DNA of 64,000 nt from CAZOZZ01 sp965247425 (GTDB lineage Bacteria > Acidobacteriota > Terriglobia > 20CM-2-55-15): the NCBI GenBank assembly GCA_965247425.1, contig OZ252023.1, positions 1,674,001 through 1,738,000 on the forward strand, written 5' to 3'. This document shows, piece after piece, positions 7,528 through 16,236 of the stretch (position 1 is the stretch's first letter; the number at the start of each line of letters is the position of its first letter). The translations under genes were made by a program, and so were the position numbers. The notes beneath the pieces are model-generated. The model did no database searches. It had not been told where the DNA came from and saw only the letters and a list, made by a program, of their open reading frames with translations.

Positions 7528-10515
7528 CTATAACGCCTGGGGACGCGGCGGGTGCCCATAACGGTCCTCCGAGGTGGCAGCCGATTTGACCCCTGAAAAT
7601 TGTGACCGTGAACCAGGTGCGATAAGGTGCAGAGTCTTCGTATCGATTGCACCCGGCCCCAGAGCGATGGGGGCATTCGCGGGGTAGGTTTCAGCGCGAA
7701 ACTGAATCGGTCCGATCGAAAGCACTCGGCGCAGAATCTCGACGAGAGGAGGATTCGCGTTGATGAGCTCGGCCAGGCGTACGGGATCCGACGATGACTC
7801 GACCACAATCTCCTGGCCATTGCGCTCGAAGATTGCTTCGAACGGTGTGCCGGGGGAGAACCGCGCCGCGAAAAGCGCCTTGGCGAGTTCGACTTTTGCT
7901 TCGAACAGGACATTGCCTTCATCGATCCGAAGCGGGCGCCCCCCATCGAGCTTGCCGATGACCGCCTGTGCTCTCGTTTCGAGCTGGGTGATGGTCTCGG
8001 GGTCAGGCTCGATCTGGCGTGGCGCAGTCAGGCGTGGCCTGCCTTCACCCAAAAAACTCTCGGCCAGCCCGACCGCACGAGGGTTCATGGTGCCAATATG
8101 CTGGGCCCAGTACGGATCATACCCCTGGGCTTCCTCGCCGACGACGAGGTCTCCGGTGGCGTAGTGGGTCGCAAAGACTCCGCCGAGATAGACGTCTTCC
8201 CCCGGCACCTTTCTGCCCACAAACGTCGCCTTCTTGTCGCCATGCAAGGAAGCACGAATCCTAGGGAGCTTCGCACCGTGGTGGTCCGAAGCAAGAAGAG
8301 GTCGGAACATCGCGTCGTTGTACGATTCGCTCCCGATGCACAAGACGACGCGATCCACTGCGAGCCGCTTTCGTCTCCCGGCCTTCAACTCGAGCTGAAC
8401 CTCGAGTCGCCTCCGGCCCCCCGGCTCGATCCAACGAAGGCTGGTCACGCGACCGGGCTGCAAAAGTATGCTGCCCCTGGCCTGCTCGCGCTCCTCCGCC
8501 GCCGAATACTCGGCATTCTCAAGCTCGATGATGAGGTCCGCGTAGTACACGGCAGTGTAACGAACGTCGAATGTCGCCGACGGGAACATGGATAAGAACT
8601 GCTCCACGTTCTCAGGGCCGTTCCAACCCACGACATAGTGGATGCGGCCCACCGCACCTCGATTCACCGCGTCCAGTTGGCCCTTTCCCTCGTACGCGCC
8701 GGGCCCTTCCAAGCCTACCAGCCCCCGACATGTCGCAATTCCGGCATCGCCCCAGCCGACAACCAAGATGTCTTCGTCCTCGCGGAAAGGGTCACGCGGG
8801 TGGTCATGGTCGGCCATCAACGCCCGAAACTGTGATTCGAACATGACCTTAGGGTACTGCCCTGGTGCGAGGGTGGCCGCACTCGACGTTTCCTGCAGGA
8901 GCAGGGCCTGCGGCGGCTCATCGAAGCCCACGAGATTGGGCTCGCCGAACCCCGTGAACAGTCCGACTCGATCCGTGTCGACCCACCGGCCATCCGAGAG
9001 GACAACGCGGTATCTCGCAGGCGCGCCCGCCCCGCACCGTTCGACCCGCTCGACGGTCGCGTACATGACATGCGCGCCCGAAGTGGCGAGCGTAATCGCC
9101 GCCGCGTCTGCAATGTCCTGGACGGGGCAGAATAGCAAGGGTGACAGATCGCTGACCTGGATCGGTCCGCAGGTGGGCATTTCGGGCACGTGCACGTTCT
9201 CGTGGGCGAAAAAGCCGTTCCTGTCGGTGGCCCGCGCTGGGTAATTAGCCGAATTGCTCCTCACGAATCCGCCCCGCGCCAGGTCGGGCGCCAGGAGCTC
9301 CGACGCGTCGATAACGAGTATTGACAGATCCGGGTTCTTCAGTTTGAGCGCGCGCGCCGCCGCGGCTCCGCACACACCTCCACCGACGATCACGCGATCC
9401 CAAGCGGCGCCGCCAGAATCGAGGGCCTGGTGCAAGAGGTCCGACCGGCGCTTGAGCTCCGAGTGAATCGTTCGGATCACGGCGCGCCGGAGCGCCCGGA
9501 AGGCGACCAGGGGCATGAGCTCCTCACGCTCCCGACGCAGCGCGGGGCTCATGGGGCCGATGCCGTCGATGGCGCGCGACGAATCGTGGAGGACTTCTTT
9601 GATCCTGAATCCCCACTCGACATCGCCTTCGGCGATCTCCCGAAGCTGCTTCAGGTAACCACTCCGGAAAAGCTCCAATATCGCATCGAGGCTCGCCTCC
9701 GGGATGGTCGATGGTGGTCCCGCGATTGACAGAAACTCCGCTGCAAGCTCCGGATACGCCTCCCCATAGTAATGGGCGCACGCCGCCGGGCTGAGGCCCA
9801 TGTCGTACAGAACATACAAGACCCCTTCTGCCAGGGTCCTCTCGGTGTGCCCCTGACATAGGAGCGCGCTTTGGGCCTCCGAGCGCGTCCCCGGGTCTGA
9901 GGCGCTCTCGAGCCGGCGCGCAAGGACCTTGGCGTAGCTGGCCGAGATAACCCCCCCGGCGCGAAGCTGCGCAACCCGAATTGCTTCTACGAGAACTGTG
10001 AGCGATTCATGGATCCGAAGGCGCTCGATGGCCCGTAATTGAACGGGCGTCATCCGCTGAAGGTGTTCCTCGGTCACTTTGAGAATCCGAAGCGACCAGC
10101 CGTCCTTGCCGAAGAGCTGAAGACACGGCACTCGAGCCGTGACATCCGCCTTTTCCGTGGGTGCGTCTCGCGTGACACGGAGGTACCGTTGCAGGCCGTC
10201 GGGCAGCTCGTCCAATCGTATGGTCTGGGTGACGATCTCAACCCTATCCGCCTCGCGCTCGATCCACTTGAGCGTGTGCTTTTGCATCGACGCATGTTTG
10301 TTCCTGCCGATGCTTCGGAGCTGCTTCTGTAGAAATCGCCGGGCTTTGACCGCCGCCGGGGGGGGCTGCCATCGCGATCGGGCCCCATCGATCCCCTCGA
10401 AGTTCTGCTGCTCCCCCTGCCGGACCTCCCGGCTTTCCTGCAGCTTGTGCACAGTAAAGTTGTGCTCACGCACCTCGAACGGGATGACCTCTGTGGCTCG
10501 TGTTTCGATGGTCAT
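7528..10515 (-). CDS. Large FAD/NAD(P)-binding oxidoreductase with a novel helical N-terminus
   Basis: The 995-residue product is the last gene of the SpeD-SET operon, three bases after the ABC exporter. Residues about 372-400 hold an FAD-type Rossmann start (VIVGGGVCGAAAARAL), a second dinucleotide fold starts at VVGWGDAGIATC (585-596), and VVLCIGSESYND near 735 looks like the closing FAD strand. This layout resembles the FAD/NAD(P)-binding family that includes amino-acid and polyamine N-monooxygenases, but the match is to the general fold. The first 370 residues are largely helical and unknown to me, and the last 130 residues also lack a recognised domain. A role in oxidising the operon's product is inference. 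Confidence 0.7.
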   Translation of the reverse strand: MTIETRATEVIPFEVREHNFTVHKLQESREVRQGEQQNFEGIDGARSRWQPPPAAVKARRFLQKQLRSIGRNKHASMQKHTLKWIEREADRVEIVTQTIRLDELPDGLQRYLRVTRDAPTEKADVTARVPCLQLFGKDGWSLRILKVTEEHLQRMTPVQLRAIERLRIHESLTVLVEAIRVAQLRAGGVISASYAKVLARRLESASDPGTRSEAQSALLCQGHTERTLAEGVLYVLYDMGLSPAACAHYYGEAYPELAAEFLSIAGPPSTIPEASLDAILELFRSGYLKQLREIAEGDVEWGFRIKEVLHDSSRAIDGIGPMSPALRREREELMPLVAFRALRRAVIRTIHSELKRRSDLLHQALDSGGAAWDRVIVGGGVCGAAAARALKLKNPDLSILVIDASELLAPDLARGGFVRSNSANYPARATDRNGFFAHENVHVPEMPTCGPIQVSDLSPLLFCPVQDIADAAAITLATSGAHVMYATVERVERCGAGAPARYRVVLSDGRWVDTDRVGLFTGFGEPNLVGFDEPPQALLLQETSSAATLAPGQYPKVMFESQFRALMADHDHPRDPFREDEDILVVGWGDAGIATCRGLVGLEGPGAYEGKGQLDAVNRGAVGRIHYVVGWNGPENVEQFLSMFPSATFDVRYTAVYYADLIIELENAEYSAAEEREQARGSILLQPGRVTSLRWIEPGGRRRLEVQLELKAGRRKRLAVDRVVLCIGSESYNDAMFRPLLASDHHGAKLPRIRASLHGDKKATFVGRKVPGEDVYLGGVFATHYATGDLVVGEEAQGYDPYWAQHIGTMNPRAVGLAESFLGEGRPRLTAPRQIEPDPETITQLETRAQAVIGKLDGGRPLRIDEGNVLFEAKVELAKALFAARFSPGTPFEAIFERNGQEIVVESSSDPVRLAELINANPPLVEILRRVLSIGPIQFRAETYPANAPIALGPGAIDTKTLHLIAPGSRSQFSGVKSAATSEDRYGHPPRPQAL

Positions 10516-10518
10516 GGT

Positions 10519-12318
10519 CTACCCTTGGCCGGCAAGTGCCTGCCAGCCTTTCTCTGCTGTCGCCGCGCCGCCATCGGGCGTAGATCCGGACCGATGCTCG
10601 TACATGCGCGCGTAGACACCGCTCGCGGCGATGAGCGCCTCGTGGGTGCCGTTTTCCACGATCTTGCCTGCGTGCAAAACCAAGATGCGGTCGGCCCGCT
10701 TGGCGATTTTGAGGCGATGGGAGACCACAATCACCGTGGGGGCCGCGCCCTCGATGCCTTCGATGATCTCGGCTTCGGCGGCGGGATCCAACGACGAGGT
10801 CACCTCGTCCAGTATCAGCACGGACGGGCGCCGCAAGATCGCTTGCGCGAGAGCGAACCGCTGCTTCTGGCCGCTGGACAGGATGTGACTGCCTTCCCCG
10901 AGCCACGTGTCGAGGCCCTCGGGCAGCTCCTTCACGACTTCGTCCAGATCGGCGCTGGCTATCGCGTCTTCCAGGTCCTCCTCGCTCGCCTCGGGGCGGC
11001 CGACGCGGAGCACCTGGGAACTGGGTCCTCCGATCAATAGCGGTTCCTGGAAAACGACGCCGAGTTGCGAGCGCAACGACGTGCGTGAAACCTCGGACAC
11101 TTCGATGCCGTCCCACGTGATCCGCCCCGCTTGCGGATCTTGGAATCGCATCAGCAGACTCAGGAGCGTGCTCTTTCCCGCGCCGCTTCGCCCGACGATC
11201 GCGACGGTCTCGCCGCGCGCGATCGTGAACGAAAGGCCTGAGAGCACGGGTTCGTTGTCTCCGTACCCGAACGAGACGTCCTCGAATCGAATGGCGTGTT
11301 GAAGGGCGGCTACCCGGGCGGCTGGATCACCTGGATCTTCCCTCTCGATGGCGAGGAACGCTCGTATCCGGGCCATCCCGCCGGACGCCCAGAGCAGTCC
11401 GCCCCCCGCATAGGCGATCTGGTACGCGGCATCCTGGACGTAGAAAATCAACATGAGTACCGCGGCGAAGGCCCCCGTGGTGATGTCGCGGGCGACCGCG
11501 AGCCATGCAGCGCCCCCGATGGCGACCACGGCCAAGAACATACTGCCGTGCATCGCGAGCATCTCCCATATCTGCACCAGGAAAGACGCGCGCACTTGTC
11601 TCGAGAATTGGTCGTGGGCTGCGGTTTGGAAGCGCGCGGTGAAGAATTTCTCGATGCCGAACGCGCGGATGAAGGACTCGTTGCGGACGGTGTCCTGCGC
11701 GGCTGCAAGGACCCGACTTTCCGCGGTCTTGAAATCCTTCGTCGCCTCGGCGGCGCGGCGCGCAAGGCCGCGCCCGAGCAGGGCGACCGGGAACATGAGC
11801 AGCGTCAAGAGCGCGGCCCGGCCATCGATCCAAGCCATTGCGCCCATGCACGCCAACAGAACGAACGAATACATCACCAGGTAGGGCCCGTAGCTGCCGA
11901 CCACATAGGCGATGGGCTCGAGGTCGGTCGAGAACGAGGCGATGATGGATCCCGGGGCGGTCTTGGTGAAGTAAGAAGCGGGCAGGTGCAGCACTTGGTC
12001 GATCAACCGGCCCTGGATGTCACGAACCACATTCGCGGTGAGCCTCGCCGCCAGCTTTGCCTGAAAGTACGCCACCACGCTGGTGCCGATCAGCAACACC
12101 AACAGCGTTCCGATGACGATCGCAAGTTGTGTTGCATCCCTGGCGGGGATGGTTTCGTCGAATAGAATCTGAAGCGAAAGCGAGAATACGACCGATACGA
12201 TGACACTCGCCGCGAGCGAGGCGATGAGAAGACCGGCACTCCACGGATATTTGCGCACCGATGGCCAGAGCGCCACGATGACGCCGAGGAGATCCTCATT
12301 GCGACCGCGCCCGCTCAC
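10519..12318 (-). CDS. ABC exporter, fused membrane and ATPase domains
   Basis: The 599-residue product begins with a GTG at 12318 that overlaps the TGA of the upstream SpeD-SET gene (GTGA). An open frame extends 36 codons further but would run through the neighbour's coding end. Residues about 10-310 form a six-helix type IV exporter domain. The ATPase domain has Walker A GRSGAGKST (376-384), a signature LSSGQ (480-484, Ser replacing the usual first Gly), Walker B LILDE (501-505) and the H-loop VSHR. No C39 peptidase domain is present, so it is not a leader-cleaving peptide exporter. Being inside the operon, it most likely exports the operon's product or protects the cell from it. Confidence 0.85.
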   Translation of the reverse strand: MSGRGRNEDLLGVIVALWPSVRKYPWSAGLLIASLAASVIVSVVFSLSLQILFDETIPARDATQLAIVIGTLLVLLIGTSVVAYFQAKLAARLTANVVRDIQGRLIDQVLHLPASYFTKTAPGSIIASFSTDLEPIAYVVGSYGPYLVMYSFVLLACMGAMAWIDGRAALLTLLMFPVALLGRGLARRAAEATKDFKTAESRVLAAAQDTVRNESFIRAFGIEKFFTARFQTAAHDQFSRQVRASFLVQIWEMLAMHGSMFLAVVAIGGAAWLAVARDITTGAFAAVLMLIFYVQDAAYQIAYAGGGLLWASGGMARIRAFLAIEREDPGDPAARVAALQHAIRFEDVSFGYGDNEPVLSGLSFTIARGETVAIVGRSGAGKSTLLSLLMRFQDPQAGRITWDGIEVSEVSRTSLRSQLGVVFQEPLLIGGPSSQVLRVGRPEASEEDLEDAIASADLDEVVKELPEGLDTWLGEGSHILSSGQKQRFALAQAILRRPSVLILDEVTSSLDPAAEAEIIEGIEGAAPTVIVVSHRLKIAKRADRILVLHAGKIVENGTHEALIAASGVYARMYEHRSGSTPDGGAATAEKGWQALAGQG

Positions 12319-13280
12319 GGGCACCAATCTCCGGGCGGCACGAAGTCGAACATCGAAACGCGATAGTCGACGAGAAGCACGCCGGCCGCGGCGATGTCCC
12401 GGCAGGCGCGCTGCTGTACGGACCACACGGGTTGATCGTCGGCGTCAAACGCGATCCCCGACGCGGTCCAATCCAGGGCCATGTTCGGATCGCGGGAGTG
12501 GCTCGCGAGTCCGTCGAACCCCATCATGAGAGTGCCCCGGGCGCCGTATTCTGTGATGTGGTCGAGGATGCCGATCGGCGACGGATCTGCCAGGTCGTAA
12601 CGCTGCACGATCGATCGGCGCACCTGCTCCGGCCAGAGCTCGATCAAGGGGGTGTGAAGCGAGTACCCCAGCGACTCCGCGACTCGAACGCACTCTCCGA
12701 GGTCGGTTTCGACAATGAACTCCGTTTCCCAAGGGGATAGTGTAGCTGTAACTTCGTAGATCGCATCACCGCAGCAAAAGTCTCGGGTGGCGATCAGGCC
12801 GAGCCCGCGCTCCGTCGAGCGGCCGAGGCGCACGCCGCCGGGCAACTGCGGCGAGCGGAAGTCGACTCTATGCGACCCAACCCGGCGGTGCCCCTGTACG
12901 CACATCGTGTTCGTGCCCGCTAGCCCGCGGCTCACCAGGACGAGCTCGGAGGCTTGGGCCCCGAGTGCTTCCGTGAGCACGGCGTGGGCGCGGTGCGGAT
13001 CGCCGGCGGCGCCGGTCAGGATGTCCACCGCCGCGTATTTGTCCTCCGGCCAGGTGTGGACGGACAGGTGCGACTTGTCAGCCATGACGAAGCCTGTGAC
13101 ACCTTGGGGGAGGAAGCGATGGAACACGCGTGCGACAACGATTGCGCCACTCGCCTGAGCGGCCTCCACGAGCATCGACTCGACGGCGCTCTCGTCGTCG
13201 AGGATGCCTGGTTGGCATCCAGAGTACTCCGCGATGAGGTGGGTCGTCGCCACGGCCGGATCTCTGTTTTTGGCGTTCAT
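12315..13280 (-). CDS. SpeD-SET fusion protein, unit 4 (degenerate)
   Basis: The 321-residue product starts at the ATG at 13280 inside an ATGA overlap with the upstream gene; a longer frame exists but runs into that gene. Residues 13-120 match prokaryotic S-adenosylmethionine decarboxylase (HLIAEYSGC, KSHLSVHTWPEDKYAAVDI). The pyruvoyl-forming Ser (S70) and the His (H75) are present, but the Cys that protonates the product is Gly90. Residues about 145-320 match a SET methyltransferase fold: ERGLGLIATRDF near 157, SHSRDPN at 260-266 where families usually have NHS, and VDYR with the conserved Tyr306. Decarboxylase activity is doubtful and methyltransferase activity uncertain. It probably acts with its paralogues. 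Confidence 0.8.
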   Translation of the reverse strand: MNAKNRDPAVATTHLIAEYSGCQPGILDDESAVESMLVEAAQASGAIVVARVFHRFLPQGVTGFVMADKSHLSVHTWPEDKYAAVDILTGAAGDPHRAHAVLTEALGAQASELVLVSRGLAGTNTMCVQGHRRVGSHRVDFRSPQLPGGVRLGRSTERGLGLIATRDFCCGDAIYEVTATLSPWETEFIVETDLGECVRVAESLGYSLHTPLIELWPEQVRRSIVQRYDLADPSPIGILDHITEYGARGTLMMGFDGLASHSRDPNMALDWTASGIAFDADDQPVWSVQQRACRDIAAAGVLLVDYRVSMFDFVPPGDWCP

Positions 13281-15208
13281 GGCAGCCACTCCCGGGGCGG
13301 CACGTAGTCGAAGAGCGTGCATCGGTAATTGACGAACAGCTCTTCGCCGGCTCTGATCGACCGCTTTGCGCGCAGTGCGACGGTCCAGGCCGGTAGATCG
13401 TCTTCATCGAAATAGATGGTGACGGTGGGCCAGTCGAGCGCTGCGTTGGGATCGCTGGCGTGATTGATCAGCCCGTCGAACGACGTGATCATGGTCTCCC
13501 GCTCGAAGTTCCCGGTGATGGCTTCGAGGATCTCCTCCGGCTCAGGATCTTGCAGGTCGTAGTGAAGGGCGATCGCCCGATGTACGTGCTCCGGCCACAT
13601 TTCGATCACTTCGGTATAGAGTTCGTAACCCAACGATTCCGAGGTGTGGACGCTCCTTCCGAGATCGGTTTCGAGAATGAACTCGGCCCGCCAGTTCGCC
13701 AGCCGGACGGGCGCCTCGTAGATGATATCGCCGGCTGCGAAGTCGCGAGTGGCGAAGAAACCGAACCCGCGACCGGGCGAGCGACCGACGCGCACAGTGT
13801 CGGGGAGCTGGGGAGCGCGGCAATCGAGCGTGATCGACTCGACTCGCCGGTGATCCCGCACGCGCATCTTTTCGGGTCCGGTCAGTCCGCGGCTCACGGA
13901 GATGACCTGTGAAGCCTGGGCGCCCAGTTCCTTGCCGAGCACGGCGTGCCCGCGATGCGGGTCGAGCGCGCCGCTCGTGTAGATATCGGCGGAGGCGCAC
14001 CCCGCCTCTGGCCGGGAGTGGATCGTCACATGCGATCCCTCCGCCACGACACCGAAGGTGACTCCAGTAGGCCCGAAGCGACGAAAAGCGGGGTCTACGA
14101 CAGCGGCGCCTGCGGCCCCGGCCGCCTCCAGGAGCAGCGATTGGAGCGCGGCTTCGTCATCGAGGATCCCGCGGTCGCAACCGGAGTACTCGACGACGAT
14201 ATGGGTGCCGGTCGTATCGACCCGTCCTCCCGGCTCGCGGCTTTCGACTCTCGAGGTGGCCCGCTCGCCCTCACGAACGGACTGAGCATCATTGACCGGG
14301 TTGGACTGGGTCTCTTTGCCCCACTCGCTGAAGAGCTCGTCGCCGGAAGCGATCGGCTGCGTTGCGATCACCCGGGCGCTCCAGACGGGTTCGCTCCCGT
14401 CGAAGGTGAGCGTGGTCGGTGGCCACTGCAGCTCCACATTCGCGTCCCGCGCGCAGTTGATCAGGGCGTGGAACGTTGTCGCCAGCACCTCGCGGGTGCG
14501 CGAACCCGTGACGCGTTCCCGAAGCATGATCGGCGAAGGAGCATCGAGTCCGTAGTGGTTCGCGACGACCACGAACATCGACTCGGGAAAGCGCAACACT
14601 CCGGCCACGGTCAGCTCGCGACCCAAGTCCTCCGCGACGAGGACGACGTCTCCGATGTCGGTCTGTAGGGTGTACTCGGTGTCGTTGCTGACCAGCCTCA
14701 TCGGCGTCTCGTAGATTAGCTCGTCCGGGTCGAATGCGCGCGTGGCGAACAGACCGAGGCCACGACGGGGCGAGTGATCCAGGCGAATGGTGTGCGGCAG
14801 CTTCGCGTCGCTGCAATCGAGAGTGATCGATTCGAGCGGATGGTGAGCGAGCACCCGCATCTTCGGTGCGCCCGGCAGGCCGCGCTCGAGCTCGACGATC
14901 TCCGAAGACTGAGCTCGCAAGCCTTCGAAGAGCACCGGATGGGCGGCCCGCAGGTCGCTTTCACTGGACGTGAACAGCCCTACGGACGCATGCTCTGCCT
15001 CCGGCCACGTCTGAACCGACAGGTGCGACGCCTCGAGCACGATCACGCTCGTGCGCCCGCGGCGACCGACCCCATGCGCCGTCGGTGCGACGACCGTCGC
15101 CCCGGCCGCCGCCGCCGCTTTGACGAGCAAGGCCTCGACGGCAGCGGCATCATCGAGGATCGCCGCATCGCATCCCGAGTACTCCGCGAGAAGCTGCGCG
15201 CCGGTCAT
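13277..15208 (-). CDS. Tandem SpeD-SET-SpeD-SET protein, units 2 and 3 (degenerate)
   Basis: The 643-residue product is two head-to-tail copies of the SpeD-SET unit joined by a linker at about 298-333. Unit 2 has EASHLSVQTWPE: the Ser at 61 is kept, but the His is Gln66 and the Cys is Ser81; its SET motifs are NCARDAN (Cys in place of His) and DELFSEW (no Tyr). Unit 3 has EGSHVTIHSRPE with Ser392 and His397, but Ser412 in place of the Cys; its SET motifs are NHASDPN (582-588) and ELFVNY (Tyr628). Each unit keeps GxGxFATR-type SET starts. The protein overlaps both neighbours by 4 bases. Unit 2 looks dead in both domains, unit 3 partly intact. Confidence 0.8.
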   Translation of the reverse strand: MTGAQLLAEYSGCDAAILDDAAAVEALLVKAAAAAGATVVAPTAHGVGRRGRTSVIVLEASHLSVQTWPEAEHASVGLFTSSESDLRAAHPVLFEGLRAQSSEIVELERGLPGAPKMRVLAHHPLESITLDCSDAKLPHTIRLDHSPRRGLGLFATRAFDPDELIYETPMRLVSNDTEYTLQTDIGDVVLVAEDLGRELTVAGVLRFPESMFVVVANHYGLDAPSPIMLRERVTGSRTREVLATTFHALINCARDANVELQWPPTTLTFDGSEPVWSARVIATQPIASGDELFSEWGKETQSNPVNDAQSVREGERATSRVESREPGGRVDTTGTHIVVEYSGCDRGILDDEAALQSLLLEAAGAAGAAVVDPAFRRFGPTGVTFGVVAEGSHVTIHSRPEAGCASADIYTSGALDPHRGHAVLGKELGAQASQVISVSRGLTGPEKMRVRDHRRVESITLDCRAPQLPDTVRVGRSPGRGFGFFATRDFAAGDIIYEAPVRLANWRAEFILETDLGRSVHTSESLGYELYTEVIEMWPEHVHRAIALHYDLQDPEPEEILEAITGNFERETMITSFDGLINHASDPNAALDWPTVTIYFDEDDLPAWTVALRAKRSIRAGEELFVNYRCTLFDYVPPREWLP

Positions 15209-16236
15209 CGCGGCCCCGACGCTCGCGCGAAAGTCCAGGGCGCTTCCTGAAACGACGGGATGACCACGGAGTTGACCTCGACGGTTTCGAACTGGCGGGC
15301 GATGGCCTCGACCATCTCTTCCGTCTGCCAGATCTCTGCGTGTGCGGCCAGCGTGCCGGTTTCGGTGAGCACGCGACTCATCAGTCCGATCTGGTCATCC
15401 AGTGAATGGTCCGCGATCGGCACATCCGGAAGATCGGACAGCACGAGATCGAAGCGTTCCTCGCACGCGGCCAGATAAGCGAAAGCATCTTCGAACCGCA
15501 TCTCCACCCGGGGGTCGTCGGGTGCACCGTCAACGATGGCCGGAAAGTGCTCTTCGCAAAAACGCACAACCTCACGGTCGAGTTCGACCATGACCACGCG
15601 CTCCACCGGGAGCGCGAGCACCTCGCGAAGGATCCCGCAATCGCCGCCCCCGAGGATCAGCACGCGCTTTGGGCCGCTCGAGGACGCGTGCGACACGAAC
15701 GAGCTGCTATAGAGGCGCTCATCGCTTTCCGCGAGCTGGATCTCGCGATCGAGAGAGAACCCGCGACCGTAGACCGGGTGATCCCACAGGTTGATCGTTT
15801 GCACGGGCGTCTTTCGACTTTCTATAACCCGTCCGAAGATGTGCCGACCCTCGTGGTGCACGAAGGGTCCCGCACTCTCATCTGGCATCACGCGGATGCG
15901 GCTCCGAAACCCGCCGTAGACGTTATCGAGGAACTCACAGAGCCGCGCTGCGGCGCGCGCGTCTTCGAGGACTTGCACCGAAATCGAGGTTTCAGGTAGG
16001 TCTACGCGCACGTTGAATTGCGCGTCCGGGCTGTCGATGGTCATCAGCATTCGACCGTCGCTGAGGGGCCGAAACGCGAATTGCGGATCGCGGAGTAACA
16101 TCTGCGCCGACTCCACCGTGTACTCGCGAAGGTCGTCTTCCGTTGGAATCCAGTCGGTTTCGGTGCCCTCGAGCTCGAGCAGGAACCAATCGGCCTCGAA
16201 CTCCATGTCGTCGCGCCAGAGCCGCATCGTGTTCAC
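15205..16236 (-). CDS. Divergent spermidine-synthase-like aminopropyltransferase
   Basis: The 343-residue product starts at the GTG at 16236, which overlaps the TGA of the upstream gene. The C-terminal 200 residues match the spermidine synthase fold: KTPVQTINL, SLDREIQLAESDERLYSSSF, RVLILGGGDCG (196-201 for the glycine loop), VELD and the catalytic-type DLPD with Asp268 and Asp271. Several positions differ from classic SpeE: GGGDGG is GGGDCG, and the YHE motif that helps hold the amine is YSS. The first 130 residues are an extra domain I do not recognise. It sits between SpeD-like genes, which supports use of decarboxylated SAM, but the altered pocket argues for an acceptor other than putrescine. 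Confidence 0.75.
   Translation of the reverse strand: MNTMRLWRDDMEFEADWFLLELEGTETDWIPTEDDLREYTVESAQMLLRDPQFAFRPLSDGRMLMTIDSPDAQFNVRVDLPETSISVQVLEDARAAARLCEFLDNVYGGFRSRIRVMPDESAGPFVHHEGRHIFGRVIESRKTPVQTINLWDHPVYGRGFSLDREIQLAESDERLYSSSFVSHASSSGPKRVLILGGGDCGILREVLALPVERVVMVELDREVVRFCEEHFPAIVDGAPDDPRVEMRFEDAFAYLAACEERFDLVLSDLPDVPIADHSLDDQIGLMSRVLTETGTLAAHAEIWQTEEMVEAIARQFETVEVNSVVIPSFQEAPWTFARASGPR

Noticed and set aside
12318..12426. Longer N-terminus of the operon's ABC exporter (635 residues)
   Set aside because: The extra 36 residues are Arg-rich out-of-frame reading of the upstream gene's end, whereas the GTG at 12318 fits the overlap pattern.
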